Shown one piece after another: positions 7,958 through 16,532 of a stretch of 64,000 nucleotides of DNA. Source of the stretch: Aestuariivirga litoralis (GTDB taxonomy: Bacteria; Pseudomonadota; Alphaproteobacteria; Rhizobiales; Aestuariivirgaceae); assembly GCF_003234965.1 (NCBI RefSeq), contig NZ_QKVK01000009.1, forward strand, positions 152,144-216,143, given 5' to 3'. Under the pieces are notes generated by a model. That model had not been told where the DNA came from and made no database searches. It saw only the letters and a program-made list of their open reading frames with translations. The first letter of the stretch is position 1. Each line of letters opens with the position of its first letter. The position numbers were made by a program, and so were the translations under genes.

Positions 7958-8284
7958 CTAGCGGCGCGAGCTTCCGCCCTCGAAGCAGTTGAAGCTGTTC
8001 GACGCATAGTCGATGCGCGGCGTGGCGCCCGAGGGGTATTGCGCGCCGCTGCATTCCTTGCGCGCCTGGTCGAACAGGCGCTGCTGGGAGGGGTTCTGTG
8101 GCCGGCTGTAGGACACGCCGCCGCGCCCGCCATCACTGACGCCGCGGTTGCCGCCGCCACCGCCAAACCCGCCGCCGCCGCCGAAGCCGCCGCCACCCCC
8201 GCCACCGCGGGCGAAAGCCGCCTCGAGCGGCAGGCTGGCGAGCAAGGCGACGGCGAGGGCCACCGGCATCAACGTCTTGGTCAT
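7958..8284 (-). CDS. Secreted glycine-rich small protein
   Basis: 108 residues: a classical signal peptide (hydrophobic residues about 6-20, cleavage near AAFA), then an almost pure glycine tract broken by phenylalanine, then a C-terminal part with two cysteines. The ATG at 8284 has an AGGAG site; the frame is open further upstream but without signal-peptide logic. No family is recognised. It should be exported to the periplasm or outside, where glycine-rich segments are often flexible or adhesive. It is convergent with the DUF892 gene, with 4 bases between stops. Confidence 0.7.
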   Translation of the reverse strand: MTKTLMPVALAVALLASLPLEAAFARGGGGGGGFGGGGGFGGGGGNRGVSDGGRGGVSYSRPQNPSQQRLFDQARKECSGAQYPSGATPRIDYASNSFNCFEGGSSRR

Positions 8285-8496
8285 GTTCTGCTCCTGTCTC
8301 TTGTCCTTCGGTGGCCGGCCACGCCGTGGCAGGTCCCGCATGATTTCGATTTAGGGTGGCGACGACGCAATTCCAAGGTGTTGCAGCGATGTGTCACCTG
8401 TGGCGAAACCACCCGCAACCCGGTCAATTGTCGCGTGTTGCACTTTTCCAACGCAGGCGGTTGTGTATAGGATTTGCCCAACAGGGGAACCGTAAC

Positions 8497-9276
8497 ATGA
8501 TCGTGAAGCCGTTGAAGATGCTTGCCGCCGCCGCGCTATTTGCGGTTGCCCTTCCTGCCGCAAGCCGCGCCGCCGATATCGCCCCGGTTCCCGACACCAG
8601 CGACTGGAAGTTCACCGTGGCCGCCTATGGCTGGGCAGCGGGCCTCAATGGCGATGTCGGCGTGTTCGGCCTGCCCGCGCAGGAGGTGGACTTGCCCTTC
8701 AGCGACGTCATCCAGAACCTCGACTTCGCCATCATGGGCCTGGCCGAGGCGCGCAAGGGCCGCTTCATGATGGGCGTCGACGCGACCTACACCAATGTCA
8801 GCAAGTCGGTGAAGACGCCCTTCGGCATTCTGGCCGACAAGATCGACGTCACCAACACCAGCCTGATGCTGACGGGTGTTGCGGGTTACGCCCTCTATGA
8901 CACCGACATGGCCCGGCTTGACCTCATCGCCGGCGGCCGGCTGTGGTCGGTGGACAATGAATTCGACGTCAAGGGCGGGCTGCTGGGCGGCAAGTCCAAG
9001 AGCGACGGCGCCACCTGGGTCGACCCGCTGGTCGGCGCCAAGCTGCGCGTCGGCCTCGCGCCGCACGTCTACATGGCCAGCTGGGCGATGATCGGCGGCT
9101 TCGGCGTCGGCTCCGACCTGATGTGGGACCTGATGGGCGGCGCCGGCTACGACTTCACCGATCACGTCTCCCTCTTCGCCGGATATCGCGCCGCCAGCGT
9201 CGATTACAGCAATGACGGCTTCGTGTATGACGTGGTGGAACAGGGGCCGGTCGTCGCGGCGGTCTTCCAGTTCTGA
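8497..9276 (+). CDS. Outer-membrane beta-barrel-like protein
   Basis: 259 residues with a signal peptide (cleavage near SRAAD, about residue 26). Alternating aromatic and polar strands follow, and the chain ends in VAAVFQF, a C-terminal phenylalanine typical of outer-membrane barrels recognised by BamA. Repeated glycine-rich strands with terminal aromatic residues suggest an 8-12 strand barrel. An AGGGGA ribosome site precedes the ATG. No specific function is recognised. The following patatin lipoprotein gene is only about 40 bases downstream, so co-transcription is likely. Confidence 0.75.
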   Translation: MIVKPLKMLAAAALFAVALPAASRAADIAPVPDTSDWKFTVAAYGWAAGLNGDVGVFGLPAQEVDLPFSDVIQNLDFAIMGLAEARKGRFMMGVDATYTNVSKSVKTPFGILADKIDVTNTSLMLTGVAGYALYDTDMARLDLIAGGRLWSVDNEFDVKGGLLGGKSKSDGATWVDPLVGAKLRVGLAPHVYMASWAMIGGFGVGSDLMWDLMGGAGYDFTDHVSLFAGYRAASVDYSNDGFVYDVVEQGPVVAAVFQF

Positions 9277-9317
9277 TCAGGGCCTCTCCCCGGCGCAGTG
9301 CAGGAACATTACTCATC

Positions 9318-10490
9318 TTGAATAGGGCCAGGCTTCTTCTCGTGGCGCTGCTGGGGCTGGTGCTTGCCGCCTGCACCGGCCCGACAGTCGACTCATTGCG
9401 CGATCCGGTGCCCGAGCCGCTGGTGAGCCGCACCGCCGTCCCGGGCTACAGCCACATCCGCTACTGGGGTGATGACGGCGAGGGCATCACCTCCGCCATG
9501 CTGGAGGAGATCGCTGCCCAGCAGAAGGCGGCCGGCCTGTCGCCCACGGTCAGGAACTTCCTGTCGATTTCGGGGGGCGGCAGCAATGGCGCCTTCGGGG
9601 CGGGCCTGCTCTCGGGCTGGACCAAGACCGGCACGCGGCCGGAATTCACCATCGTCACCGGCGTCTCGACCGGCTCGCTCATCGCGCCCTTTGCCTATCT
9701 GGGTCCACCCTATGATGAGCTGCTGACCGAGGCCTATACCCAGATCTCGGGCCAGGACGTGTTCCGCCGCAAGCATGTGCTGCGCATCATCGGCTCCGCC
9801 TCGGCGGCCGACAACACGCCGCTCCGCCAGCTGGTGGCGCGCTACGTGACCGACCGGATGGTGGCCGACATCGCGGTTCAGAACAACCGTGGCCGCAAGC
9901 TTCTCGTCGGCACCACCAATCTCGATGCGGGCCGCCCCGTGGTGTGGGACATCGGCGCCATCGCAGCGAGCGGCGTGCCCGGCGCTAAGCAGCTGATCCA
10001 GGACATTCTCGTCGCATCGTCCTCGATCCCCGGCGTGTTCCCGCCGGTCAAGATCAAGGTCGTGGCCGACGGCCAGACCTTCGACGAAATGCATGTCGAT
10101 GGCGGCACCTCCAACCAGGCCTTCCTGTTCCCGTCGAACTTCTCGGTCAAGGCGCAGGACATCAAGCTGAAGCGCAGCGGCATCAAGCGCACGCTGTTCG
10201 TGATCCGCAACGGCAAGGTGTCGCAGGACTACCAGATGGTGAAGCCGCGGCTGGCGGCGATCGTCGGGCGCTCGATCAGCACGCTCATCACCACCCAGGG
10301 CATCGGCGACCTCTACCGCATGTACACCAATGCGATGCGCGACGGCATTGCCTTCCGCGCCATCTGGGTGCCGGACAGCTTCACCATGGAAGAGCCGGAG
10401 CCCTTCGACCCGGCCTACATGAAGGCGCTCTACAAGGTCGGCTTCGAGATGGGGCGCACCGGCATTCCCTGGGCCACGCAGCCGCCCTGA
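9318..10490 (+). CDS. Patatin-like phospholipase lipoprotein
   Basis: 390 residues. A lipoprotein signal peptide ends in the lipobox VLAAC (Cys about residue 19). The patatin hydrolase features are all present: oxyanion glycine loop GGGSNGAFGAG, nucleophile elbow GVSTG, and catalytic Asp in HVDGGTSN. It should be a membrane-anchored lipid acyl hydrolase in the envelope. The start codon is TTG; no in-frame ATG precedes the lipobox. It follows the beta-barrel gene closely, so the pair may act together at the outer membrane. The lipid substrate is unknown. Confidence 0.88.
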   Translation: MNRARLLLVALLGLVLAACTGPTVDSLRDPVPEPLVSRTAVPGYSHIRYWGDDGEGITSAMLEEIAAQQKAAGLSPTVRNFLSISGGGSNGAFGAGLLSGWTKTGTRPEFTIVTGVSTGSLIAPFAYLGPPYDELLTEAYTQISGQDVFRRKHVLRIIGSASAADNTPLRQLVARYVTDRMVADIAVQNNRGRKLLVGTTNLDAGRPVVWDIGAIAASGVPGAKQLIQDILVASSSIPGVFPPVKIKVVADGQTFDEMHVDGGTSNQAFLFPSNFSVKAQDIKLKRSGIKRTLFVIRNGKVSQDYQMVKPRLAAIVGRSISTLITTQGIGDLYRMYTNAMRDGIAFRAIWVPDSFTMEEPEPFDPAYMKALYKVGFEMGRTGIPWATQPP

Positions 10491-10618
10491 CATCATCCAG
10501 CGTTCCCGCCGTCCCTGCTGAAAGTGACTACGTAGTTCCTCTCTTGTCCGGGGAGCGGCGGAGCATCTAGGACGATGCTCCCAAGCGCACTCCGCATGCA
10601 GCAGAACACAGGACCAAG

Positions 10619-10786
10619 ATGCACAACAACCGGCTGGCCGCCGTGCCCGACACATCGATGATCACGCTCTCCAGGGCGCTGGTGCGCTTCCTTCTCGCCG
10701 AAGCGGAGCTGCGTGGCTGGGGCGACGTGAGCGAGCGGCTGAAGGCCGTCGAAGCCGCGCTGGACAGCCGCGCCCCCGGCACGTAG
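10619..10786 (+). CDS. Small hypothetical protein, 55 aa
   Basis: A 55-residue ORF with an AGGA ribosome site 6 bases before the ATG. The sequence is helical and charged (FLLAEAELRGWGDVSERLKAV), without signal peptide or membrane helix. It lies between the patatin gene and the AI-2E-type permease, 67 bases before the latter, and could be the first gene of that transcript. No family is recognised. Codon use matches its neighbours, which favours a real gene. Confidence 0.5.
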   Translation: MHNNRLAAVPDTSMITLSRALVRFLLAEAELRGWGDVSERLKAVEAALDSRAPGT

Positions 10787-10853
10787 CGGGCCGCAGTACC
10801 CCCGCCGCGCCATGCGTGCTATGCCGCAGGAGCAGCGGCAGGGAGCAAGAGCG

Positions 10854-11948
10854 ATGCAGGACCAACAGGACTGGCGGCCCCTCACCATCGGCACGGCATC
10901 GCTGATGGAGAAATTCGCGCTGCTGCTGCTGTTCAGCCTGCTGCTGATCGGCGTCTATCTGGTGCTCAGGCCCTTCATGCTCGGGCTGGTCTTCGGGGCG
11001 ATCCTCGCCGTCGCGGCCTGGCCCCTGCGCAGCTGGCTGGTGGGCAAGGGCCTGTCCGGACTGGTGGCGGCCGGCATCATGCTCACCGCACTCCTGGTCT
11101 TCGTGCTGGTTCCCATGGCGCTGGCTGCGCCCGGGCTGGCCCTAGGCGTGAAGCAGCTGGCCGAGCAGGGCATGGGCTGGATTGCCTCCTCCCCGCCATT
11201 GCCCGGCTGGATCACCGGCCTGCCGCTGGTCGGGCCGAAGATGGCCGCGACGTGGGACGGCCTTCTCGCCCAGACGCCGGAATCGAACGCCATGCTGATG
11301 TCCTACGCTCAGCCGGTGCGGCAATTCCTCACCAATGCCGCGCTCGGCCTTGCCGCCAGCATCATGGACGTGGCGGTGGCCCTGATCGTTGCCACCACCT
11401 TCTGGTCGCGCGGCGACAGGATGGCCCTGGTGCTGCATGACAGCCTTGCCAGGCTGGGCGGCCCGCAGCTTGCCGCCCTGACCGACGTGGCGGCCAGCGC
11501 CACGCGCGGCGTGTTCTACGGCATCGTGGGCACCGCGGTGATCCAGGGCCTGCTGATGTGGGCCGGCCTCGTTCTCGCCGGCGTGCCGGGGGCGGCGCCG
11601 CTGGGCTTCGTCACGCTCATCTTCGCCATCAGCCAGTTCGGCGGCGCGCTCATCAACCTGGTGTGGGGCGGTGCCGCGTGGTGGCTCTATTCGACCTCCG
11701 GCATGGGGCCTGCCTTCTGGTTCGTGGTGGCCTGGGGCGTGATGGTGACATTCAGCGACAATCTGCTGAAGCCGCTGCTCATCGGCTCCAGCCTCAAGCT
11801 GCCGCTGATGCTGGTCATCCTCGGCGTGTTCGGCGGCTTCCTGTCCTTCGGCTTTCTCGGCCTGTTCATCGGCCCGACGCTGCTGGCGGTGGCCTTCGAG
11901 CTGCTGGCGGCGTGGCGGCGGCGGAAGCCCGAAGGCCAGGCTCAGTAG
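10854..11948 (+). CDS. AI-2E family (PerM-like) membrane transporter
   Basis: 364 residues with about eight hydrophobic helices in the AI-2E/PerM pattern: two N-terminal helices, a helix pair, a long central amphipathic segment (about residues 95-160), then four C-terminal helices. The conserved C-terminal stretch includes DNLLKPLLIGSSLKLP, followed by the GFLGLFIGPTLLA signature. Members export small molecules or ions; few have proven substrates. The ATG at 10854 has an AGGGAG site. The stop overlaps the stop of the convergent Crp/Fnr gene by 7 bases. A second paralogue is at 60994-62088. Confidence 0.9.
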   Translation: MQDQQDWRPLTIGTASLMEKFALLLLFSLLLIGVYLVLRPFMLGLVFGAILAVAAWPLRSWLVGKGLSGLVAAGIMLTALLVFVLVPMALAAPGLALGVKQLAEQGMGWIASSPPLPGWITGLPLVGPKMAATWDGLLAQTPESNAMLMSYAQPVRQFLTNAALGLAASIMDVAVALIVATTFWSRGDRMALVLHDSLARLGGPQLAALTDVAASATRGVFYGIVGTAVIQGLLMWAGLVLAGVPGAAPLGFVTLIFAISQFGGALINLVWGGAAWWLYSTSGMGPAFWFVVAWGVMVTFSDNLLKPLLIGSSLKLPLMLVILGVFGGFLSFGFLGLFIGPTLLAVAFELLAAWRRRKPEGQAQ

Positions 11949-12640
11949 CCGGGATCGTCGATCACTGCCTCGGGCCGGGCGAAGGCCTCGAGCCGCGCCA
12001 GGTCGGTCACCTCCACCAGCTTGCCGGACACCTTGACGCCATGTTCCGCCAGCGCCGCGAAATTGCGTGACAGCACCTCGGGCGCAATGCCGAGCTTGGC
12101 GGCCAGCGTCTTCTTGTCGAAGGGAATGGTGAAGTGGCGGCTCCCGGCGTCACGCCGCACCTGGTGCAGGAGCCAGTTGGCGAGGCGCTCCATGCTGGAA
12201 CGGAGCTTCAGGTTGCTCACCTCCTTCACCAGCCGGCGATAGCCGCGGGCCAGGTCGGCGGCGCATTTCTCCGCGAAGGCGGGGTCCTGCCGGAACACCG
12301 CGCGCACGGCATCGGCCGGCACCAGCAGCAGCCGCACGGGGGTGAGGGCCCGCGCCGACTTCAGATAGGCGCTGTCGAGAAACACCGCCGCGAGGATGAA
12401 GCTCTCGCCGGCATCGAGCACGTCGACCGTCGTCTCGCGGTCACGGTAACGCGTGAACACCTCCACCCGGCCCTCGACGACGACGTGCAGGAACGCCGGC
12501 CGGTCCCCCTGCCGGATCAGCTCGGCCTGGGCGGGAAAGCGCTGCAGCAGCGCACCCGCCATGAGCTGGCCTGTGCCCGCCTCGGACAAGCCGTCGAAAT
12601 AGGGCAGCGCAAGGGAAATCCGTTCTTCTTCGGCACGCAC
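11942..12640 (-). CDS. Crp/Fnr-family transcriptional regulator
   Basis: About 232 residues. The N-terminal cyclic-nucleotide-binding fold includes IRQGDRPAFLHVVVEGRVEVF. A dimerisation helix follows, then a C-terminal helix-turn-helix (KKTLAAKLGIAPEVLSRNFAAL) of the Crp type. The N-terminal cysteine cluster of Fnr is absent, so it does not carry an iron-sulfur cluster and probably senses another ligand. A GTG start at 12640 with a GAGGAG site is preferred over the ATG at 12676. It is convergent with, and overlaps, the AI-2E transporter. A possible target is the half-matching box upstream of cydA. Confidence 0.88.
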   Translation of the reverse strand: MRAEEERISLALPYFDGLSEAGTGQLMAGALLQRFPAQAELIRQGDRPAFLHVVVEGRVEVFTRYRDRETTVDVLDAGESFILAAVFLDSAYLKSARALTPVRLLLVPADAVRAVFRQDPAFAEKCAADLARGYRRLVKEVSNLKLRSSMERLANWLLHQVRRDAGSRHFTIPFDKKTLAAKLGIAPEVLSRNFAALAEHGVKVSGKLVEVTDLARLEAFARPEAVIDDPGY

Positions 12641-12830
12641 GATAGGTTCTCCTCGTGGCCCGCCGGGGCCGCGCACGAGATAAGCACAAATCCGGCCGTC
12701 ATGGGGTAGGCCCGTTGCGGGTGGGCGGCAGAATCACGGCGGCCCCCCCTGCAGTTGCGCGCGCATGGCTTGCAGCGGGCGCTGCCGCGTGCTGAGTACG
12801 CCGATGACACACCAGCCGGGATCAACCGAC

Positions 12831-13247
12831 ATGAAACTTGCTTCACTTGCACTGGGCGCGCTGGCGCTGGCCGCGGCTGGCGCACCCGCGATGGCCGATG
12901 GCTATCCCGCCATTCCGCTGTTCTCGGGCAACCGGACGGTGATGGATGAGGCAATCGCCTATCCCGCCGGCGGTGCGGCCCACGTCAACGCGCTGATCGT
13001 GGTGCTGGCGCCGGGCGAACGGACGGTGGAGCACAAGCATGGCGTGCCGACCTTCATCCACATCCTCGAAGGCGAGGTCACGGTCGACTATGACGGTCAC
13101 GGCAAGCGCACCTACCGCCAGGGCGAATCCTTCCTCGAGGCGATGGGCGTGGCGCATGCGGGGCTGAACACCGGCACGGTGCCGGTGAAGATCCTTGCGG
13201 TCTACATGGGGGCCGAGGGCGCCACCGACACGATCAAGCTCAAGTGA
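12831..13247 (+). CDS. Secreted cupin-domain protein
   Basis: 138 residues with a signal peptide (hydrophobic residues about 4-18, cleavage near AMA-D). A single cupin barrel follows, with HKHGVPTFIHILEGEVTV giving the first cupin motif's histidines and glutamate, and a later AHAGLNTG motif. Periplasmic cupins of this type bind a metal and may act on small ligands; the substrate is unknown. The ribosome site is weak, but no other start keeps the signal peptide. It is convergent with the next membrane-protein gene. Confidence 0.82.
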   Translation: MKLASLALGALALAAAGAPAMADGYPAIPLFSGNRTVMDEAIAYPAGGAAHVNALIVVLAPGERTVEHKHGVPTFIHILEGEVTVDYDGHGKRTYRQGESFLEAMGVAHAGLNTGTVPVKILAVYMGAEGATDTIKLK

Positions 13248-13266
13248 CCGGGGCCGACCCGCCTCG

Positions 13267-13617
13267 TCAGCGGAGCAGCGGCGAGCGGTTGAAGTCGCCG
13301 TCGCGGCGCCGCAGATAGCGGATGTAGAAGAACACGCTCACCCAGCTGACCAGCGCGGGGTAGAGCGCGAAAGTCCCATAGGCGAGGCTGTGCGGCTGCG
13401 TGGCGGCGACATAGGGCGCAAGCGTCACGCCCGAGAGAACGATCACCATGATGACTGCCATCGATTGCGCAATCTGCAGGGATCCGCGCAGCGCGGAGAT
13501 CGCGACGAAGCCCCAGAAGAACATCATCATGAAGAAGCTGCTTTCGAGCTGGCGGCCCACCACGAAGGCATGAACCGCCAGTCCTGCCGCTATCCAGAAC
13601 AACACCCAGTACCGCAT
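13267..13617 (-). CDS. Small integral membrane protein
   Basis: 116 residues with four hydrophobic helices: MRYWVLFWIAAGLAVHAFVV, FFMMMFFWGFVAISAL, MAVIMVIVLSGVTLAPYV and LYPALVSWVSVFFYI. A positively charged tail (RYLRRRDGD) follows. The frame is open upstream to 13749, but the extra residues are basic and not family-like, and no good ribosome site marks either start. No family is recognised. The fold resembles generic four-helix hypothetical membrane proteins. Confidence 0.55.
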   Translation of the reverse strand: MRYWVLFWIAAGLAVHAFVVGRQLESSFFMMMFFWGFVAISALRGSLQIAQSMAVIMVIVLSGVTLAPYVAATQPHSLAYGTFALYPALVSWVSVFFYIRYLRRRDGDFNRSPLLR

Positions 13618-13895
13618 CTGCGCCGCCGTCGATCCTGTTCCTGCTTGCAAGGCCTGCCGCGGCACAACTGCTGCGCGCGCCCTTCCGCAGCCTTGCTGAA
13701 TCAACCGGTAACAGATGCTCCGCGGCTTGTCTCTCGGGATTCTGCGCATCCAGCCGGCTATTTACATGTAAGTATCTGCCTGCAATCAGCAGGAGAGTGA
13801 CCGATCGATTCCATCGCCGCGATTGACAAATCATCAGTGCGCAGAGTCTAAGCGAACAGGCGCCGGCCGCCGGTGTTCAGGTGTGATGGAATGGA

Positions 13896-14177
13896 GTGGG
13901 TGTGGTGTTCGGACAGGTGTTCTCGTGGCTCTTCGTCGCAACACCCCTTTGGGTGAGCCTTTGCCTTCTGGCCGCCGTCGGCGCCATGGCCTGGCAGTTG
14001 CGTGCGATGGTCCGGCGGGCAGACCGCCACGCCCGCAGCATCGCGCACATGGACGAATGGGCCGACTCCGTCGACGACCTGCTGAAGCAGATGCAGGGCC
14101 GCGCCTGGCGCGCGCCGCCGCCGCCACCGGCCCAGCCGCGCCCCGCGGCCGATGCCAGGAAGTGGTGGCAGAGCTAG
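13896..14177 (+). CDS. Small membrane-anchored protein with proline-rich tail
   Basis: 93 residues with a GTG start. One membrane helix (about residues 8-33) is followed by a charged helical region (ADRHARSIAHMDEWADSVDDLLKQM) and a proline/alanine tail ending in WWQS. GGA bases lie upstream of the GTG; an ATG at 13886 is out of frame. No family is recognised. The layout suggests an inner-membrane protein with a cytoplasmic coiled domain. It is convergent with the large coiled-coil gene, 7 bases apart. Confidence 0.5.
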   Translation: MGVVFGQVFSWLFVATPLWVSLCLLAAVGAMAWQLRAMVRRADRHARSIAHMDEWADSVDDLLKQMQGRAWRAPPPPPAQPRPAADARKWWQS

Positions 14178-14184
14178 GCCTGCG

Positions 14185-16191
14185 TCAGGCTTCCGGCGGG
14201 CCGTTCCCGTCGGCAGGTCCCTGCATTGCCTGCCGCTCGCTCGGCACCTGCGCCAGAGTCGCCGCCAGTTCGCGGCTGAAGCTGCCATTGACCTCTTCCA
14301 GTTCCTTGCGGAAGCGCTCGACCGCGAGATAGATGAAGTCGACATAGCTCTCGAGCACCGCGTCGGTCGTCTCCATCGCGGTCTTGCGGAACTGCTCGTC
14401 GAGGCCCTCGGAGCGCTCTGCGATGTCGGCGAATGACTGCTCCATGCTGGTCTGCAGCGAGTGCAGCATGTCCTGGTTCATCGACGCGAGGCGTACAGGC
14501 ACGGCCTCCACGATGCCGCGCATCTGCTCGGACAGGGCGTTGAGCGAACCCTTGAGCGAGCCGTCGGCCCTGGCGATCTCGGCCTCGACGTGCTGCGCGA
14601 GGACGATGGGCATGTCGTGCAGCGCCGTGCTGATGCGGCCCGAGATGCGCTCCGCCGTCTCGTTGATGAGGGCCTCGAAGCGCGCCGTGTCGGAACTCAC
14701 GCGCTGCATGAGCTCGGTCGACCCGGCGGCAAGCCTGGTCTGCAGGCTCATGGTGGATGTCTCGACGTCGCGGCTGACGGTGCTGACGACCCGCGCCGCG
14801 GCTTCGTGCAGTTCCGCCACGCAGCTGCGGAGGTTCGCTTCGATGCGCTGGTCGAGTGCCGCCATCGATCCGCTGACGCCCGCCAGCGCCTGCTCCGCGG
14901 CGGCCGACACCAGCGCCACGGGCTGCTGCAGGCTGTCGACGGCGGCCGCCGCTGTGCCGGCAAGCTGATTCAATTCGTGCGACAGGCTGGAAACCCGCGC
15001 CGTCTCGTCGGCGACGACCATGCCGATCATGTCACGGAACTGGCCGGCATGCGCCTCCACCGCCTCCCGGAAGATCTCTGTGGTGGTCGACGCGACGCTG
15101 TTGAACAGCCCGCGGCTCTGGTCGAGCGCCACGGTGATGTCCTTCGCCAGCTGGTCGATGACCTCGATATTGGCGGTGGACAGCATGGCCGCGTCGGCGA
15201 TGGTCTCCGACAGCGGGCTCAGCCGCCCGATGGTGGCCTCGAGCTGTTCGGGCAGCCGGCCGAGCGAGGCCTCGAACTTCAGCATGCGCTTCTCGATCTC
15301 CGGCGCCACCGTGTGGTTGGCGTTGTTGAACACCTCGAGACAGGTCTTCAGGTCCTGCGTGTTCTGCTGCAGGCGCCCGCCCACCGTGTCGAGGATCGCG
15401 CCGGCGTTCTGCGACACGGCCTCGAGCGACAGTACCGACGTCTCGAGCCTGGCGATCACCGGCAGGATCTCGGTCGAGATCATCAGGCCGGTGCGCTGCA
15501 GGGCCTCGCGCTGCGTCTCGTTGGCCTCCACGATGCTGCGCAGGGTGGTGATGCTGGCATCGGCCGCTTCGGTGGAGTGATGCGTGGCTGCGGCGATCTG
15601 CTTCGCCATCTGCGTGCTCTTGGCATCGAGCAGGGCCATGCGGCTGTCGATCTCGGCGAACATCTGGTCGAAGGAGGCGCTGATCCGGCGCCCGGCATTT
15701 TCGGCAACCGCGCTGGGCTCGAACATGCGCTGTGTGGCCAGCACGATGCGGCGCATCATCTCGGTGTTGACGGCCTGGCGGTGGGCGGAAAGCGCGAAGA
15801 CCCAGGGCAGCGCCGCGATCACCGCCAGCGCCGCCCAGAAGCCGGAAAACTGCCCGGGCGTGCGGATCAGCGCGGCGAGCTGCGGCCCGTTGGCGAAGCC
15901 CATGAGGGCCGCGAACAGCAGGCCGAACAACAGGCTGGCGGCAGCGGCCGTCCAGAAGTGGCGCGAGCCGGCAAACTCCGGCGCGGCTGCAGGCATGGTG
16001 CGGGCGCGGCGCCGGTCATCATTGGCCGGGCGGGCATGCACCGGCGGCGCCTCGGCCGGATCCTTGCGGGAAGACAGCGGCCGCATGGCCGGCGCGTCGT
16101 CGGACCAGAAGCCGGCCTGCTCCTGCGCATTCTCGAGGAAGATCTCATCCAGCTGCAAGCCATTGGCCGGTTTCTTTCTGGACGCCGTCAT
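14185..16191 (-). CDS. Large two-helix membrane protein with long coiled-coil domain
   Basis: 668 residues. A polar N terminus of about 75 residues with QLDEIFLEN precedes two adjacent membrane helices (about residues 78-100 and 115-136). About 500 residues of alanine- and heptad-rich helix follow, reminiscent of methyl-accepting chemotaxis or ExbB-like scaffolds, but without the conserved MCP hairpin tip. A cytoplasmic coiled-coil filament or scaffold anchored in the inner membrane is the simplest reading. The ATG at 16191 is chosen because upstream sequence holds direct repeats; the frame runs open to 16362. No function is assigned. Confidence 0.75.
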   Translation of the reverse strand: MTASRKKPANGLQLDEIFLENAQEQAGFWSDDAPAMRPLSSRKDPAEAPPVHARPANDDRRRARTMPAAAPEFAGSRHFWTAAAASLLFGLLFAALMGFANGPQLAALIRTPGQFSGFWAALAVIAALPWVFALSAHRQAVNTEMMRRIVLATQRMFEPSAVAENAGRRISASFDQMFAEIDSRMALLDAKSTQMAKQIAAATHHSTEAADASITTLRSIVEANETQREALQRTGLMISTEILPVIARLETSVLSLEAVSQNAGAILDTVGGRLQQNTQDLKTCLEVFNNANHTVAPEIEKRMLKFEASLGRLPEQLEATIGRLSPLSETIADAAMLSTANIEVIDQLAKDITVALDQSRGLFNSVASTTTEIFREAVEAHAGQFRDMIGMVVADETARVSSLSHELNQLAGTAAAAVDSLQQPVALVSAAAEQALAGVSGSMAALDQRIEANLRSCVAELHEAAARVVSTVSRDVETSTMSLQTRLAAGSTELMQRVSSDTARFEALINETAERISGRISTALHDMPIVLAQHVEAEIARADGSLKGSLNALSEQMRGIVEAVPVRLASMNQDMLHSLQTSMEQSFADIAERSEGLDEQFRKTAMETTDAVLESYVDFIYLAVERFRKELEEVNGSFSRELAATLAQVPSERQAMQGPADGNGPPEA

Positions 16192-16214
16192 GTTCACAAA
16201 TCCCCCGGGCCCGG

Positions 16215-16266
16215 TGTGAGGCCTCATGTGTGTGAGCCCCCACAAGCTGTGAGACCTCATATATGT
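16215..16266. repeat. Direct repeats with TGAGGCCTCA-type palindromes
   Basis: A 19-base element TGTGAGRCCTCATRTRTGT occurs at 16215-16233 and 16248-16266, 33 bases apart (about three helical turns), with a third partial copy TGTGAGCCC at 16231. Each full copy contains the palindromic core TGAGnCCTCA or its near match. It lies just upstream of the coiled-coil gene's start, so a multi-site operator is likely. Confidence 0.6.
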
Positions 16267-16439
16267 AAACGATTGTAGTCCTTCACCGCGGCAAGCAAAC
16301 CGAAATCCGGCGAACTGTGGATAAGTACCTCGCAATTGGCCGGCACGCCCCGGCATATCCAATCACCAATTGTGCCTTGGTGTCGTGCAGATTGCGTCAT
16401 GGCCGCAGCGCCGGGGGCGGGCGCAGGCCGGTGCGCCCG

Positions 16440-16532
16440 TCACAGGATCATGATTCGGATCACATAGGCCACGGCGCCCACGACGGCGACCCCGGCCAGA
16501 TAGAGGCCGAGGAACCACAGCCAGCGTCGCAT
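16440..16532 (-). CDS. DUF2474 / CydX-like accessory subunit of cytochrome bd (30 aa)
   Basis: A 30-residue ORF, MRRWLWFLGLY followed by a single transmembrane helix and ending RIMIL. Its ATG overlaps the cydB stop as TGATG, so it is translationally coupled to the oxidase. Size, single helix, basic-aromatic start and position match the short DUF2474/CydX-type proteins that stabilise bd oxidases, especially the cyanide-insensitive branch. It is too short for routine gene callers. Confidence 0.75.
   Translation of the reverse strand: MRRWLWFLGLYLAGVAVVGAVAYVIRIMIL

Noticed and set aside
8148..8215. Simple repeat/tandem array of CCGCC units
   Set aside because: It is the coding sequence of a glycine tract in the secreted protein at 7958-8284, not an independent repeat.
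13762..13771. TTACATGTAA palindrome upstream of the small membrane genes
   Set aside because: A 10-base palindrome in a 278-base intergenic region; no second copy or promoter geometry supports it, so it is likely chance.
13202..13834. Long alternative frames over 13.2-13.8 kb
   Set aside because: They are arginine/alanine-rich shadows; the four-helix membrane frame is more protein-like.
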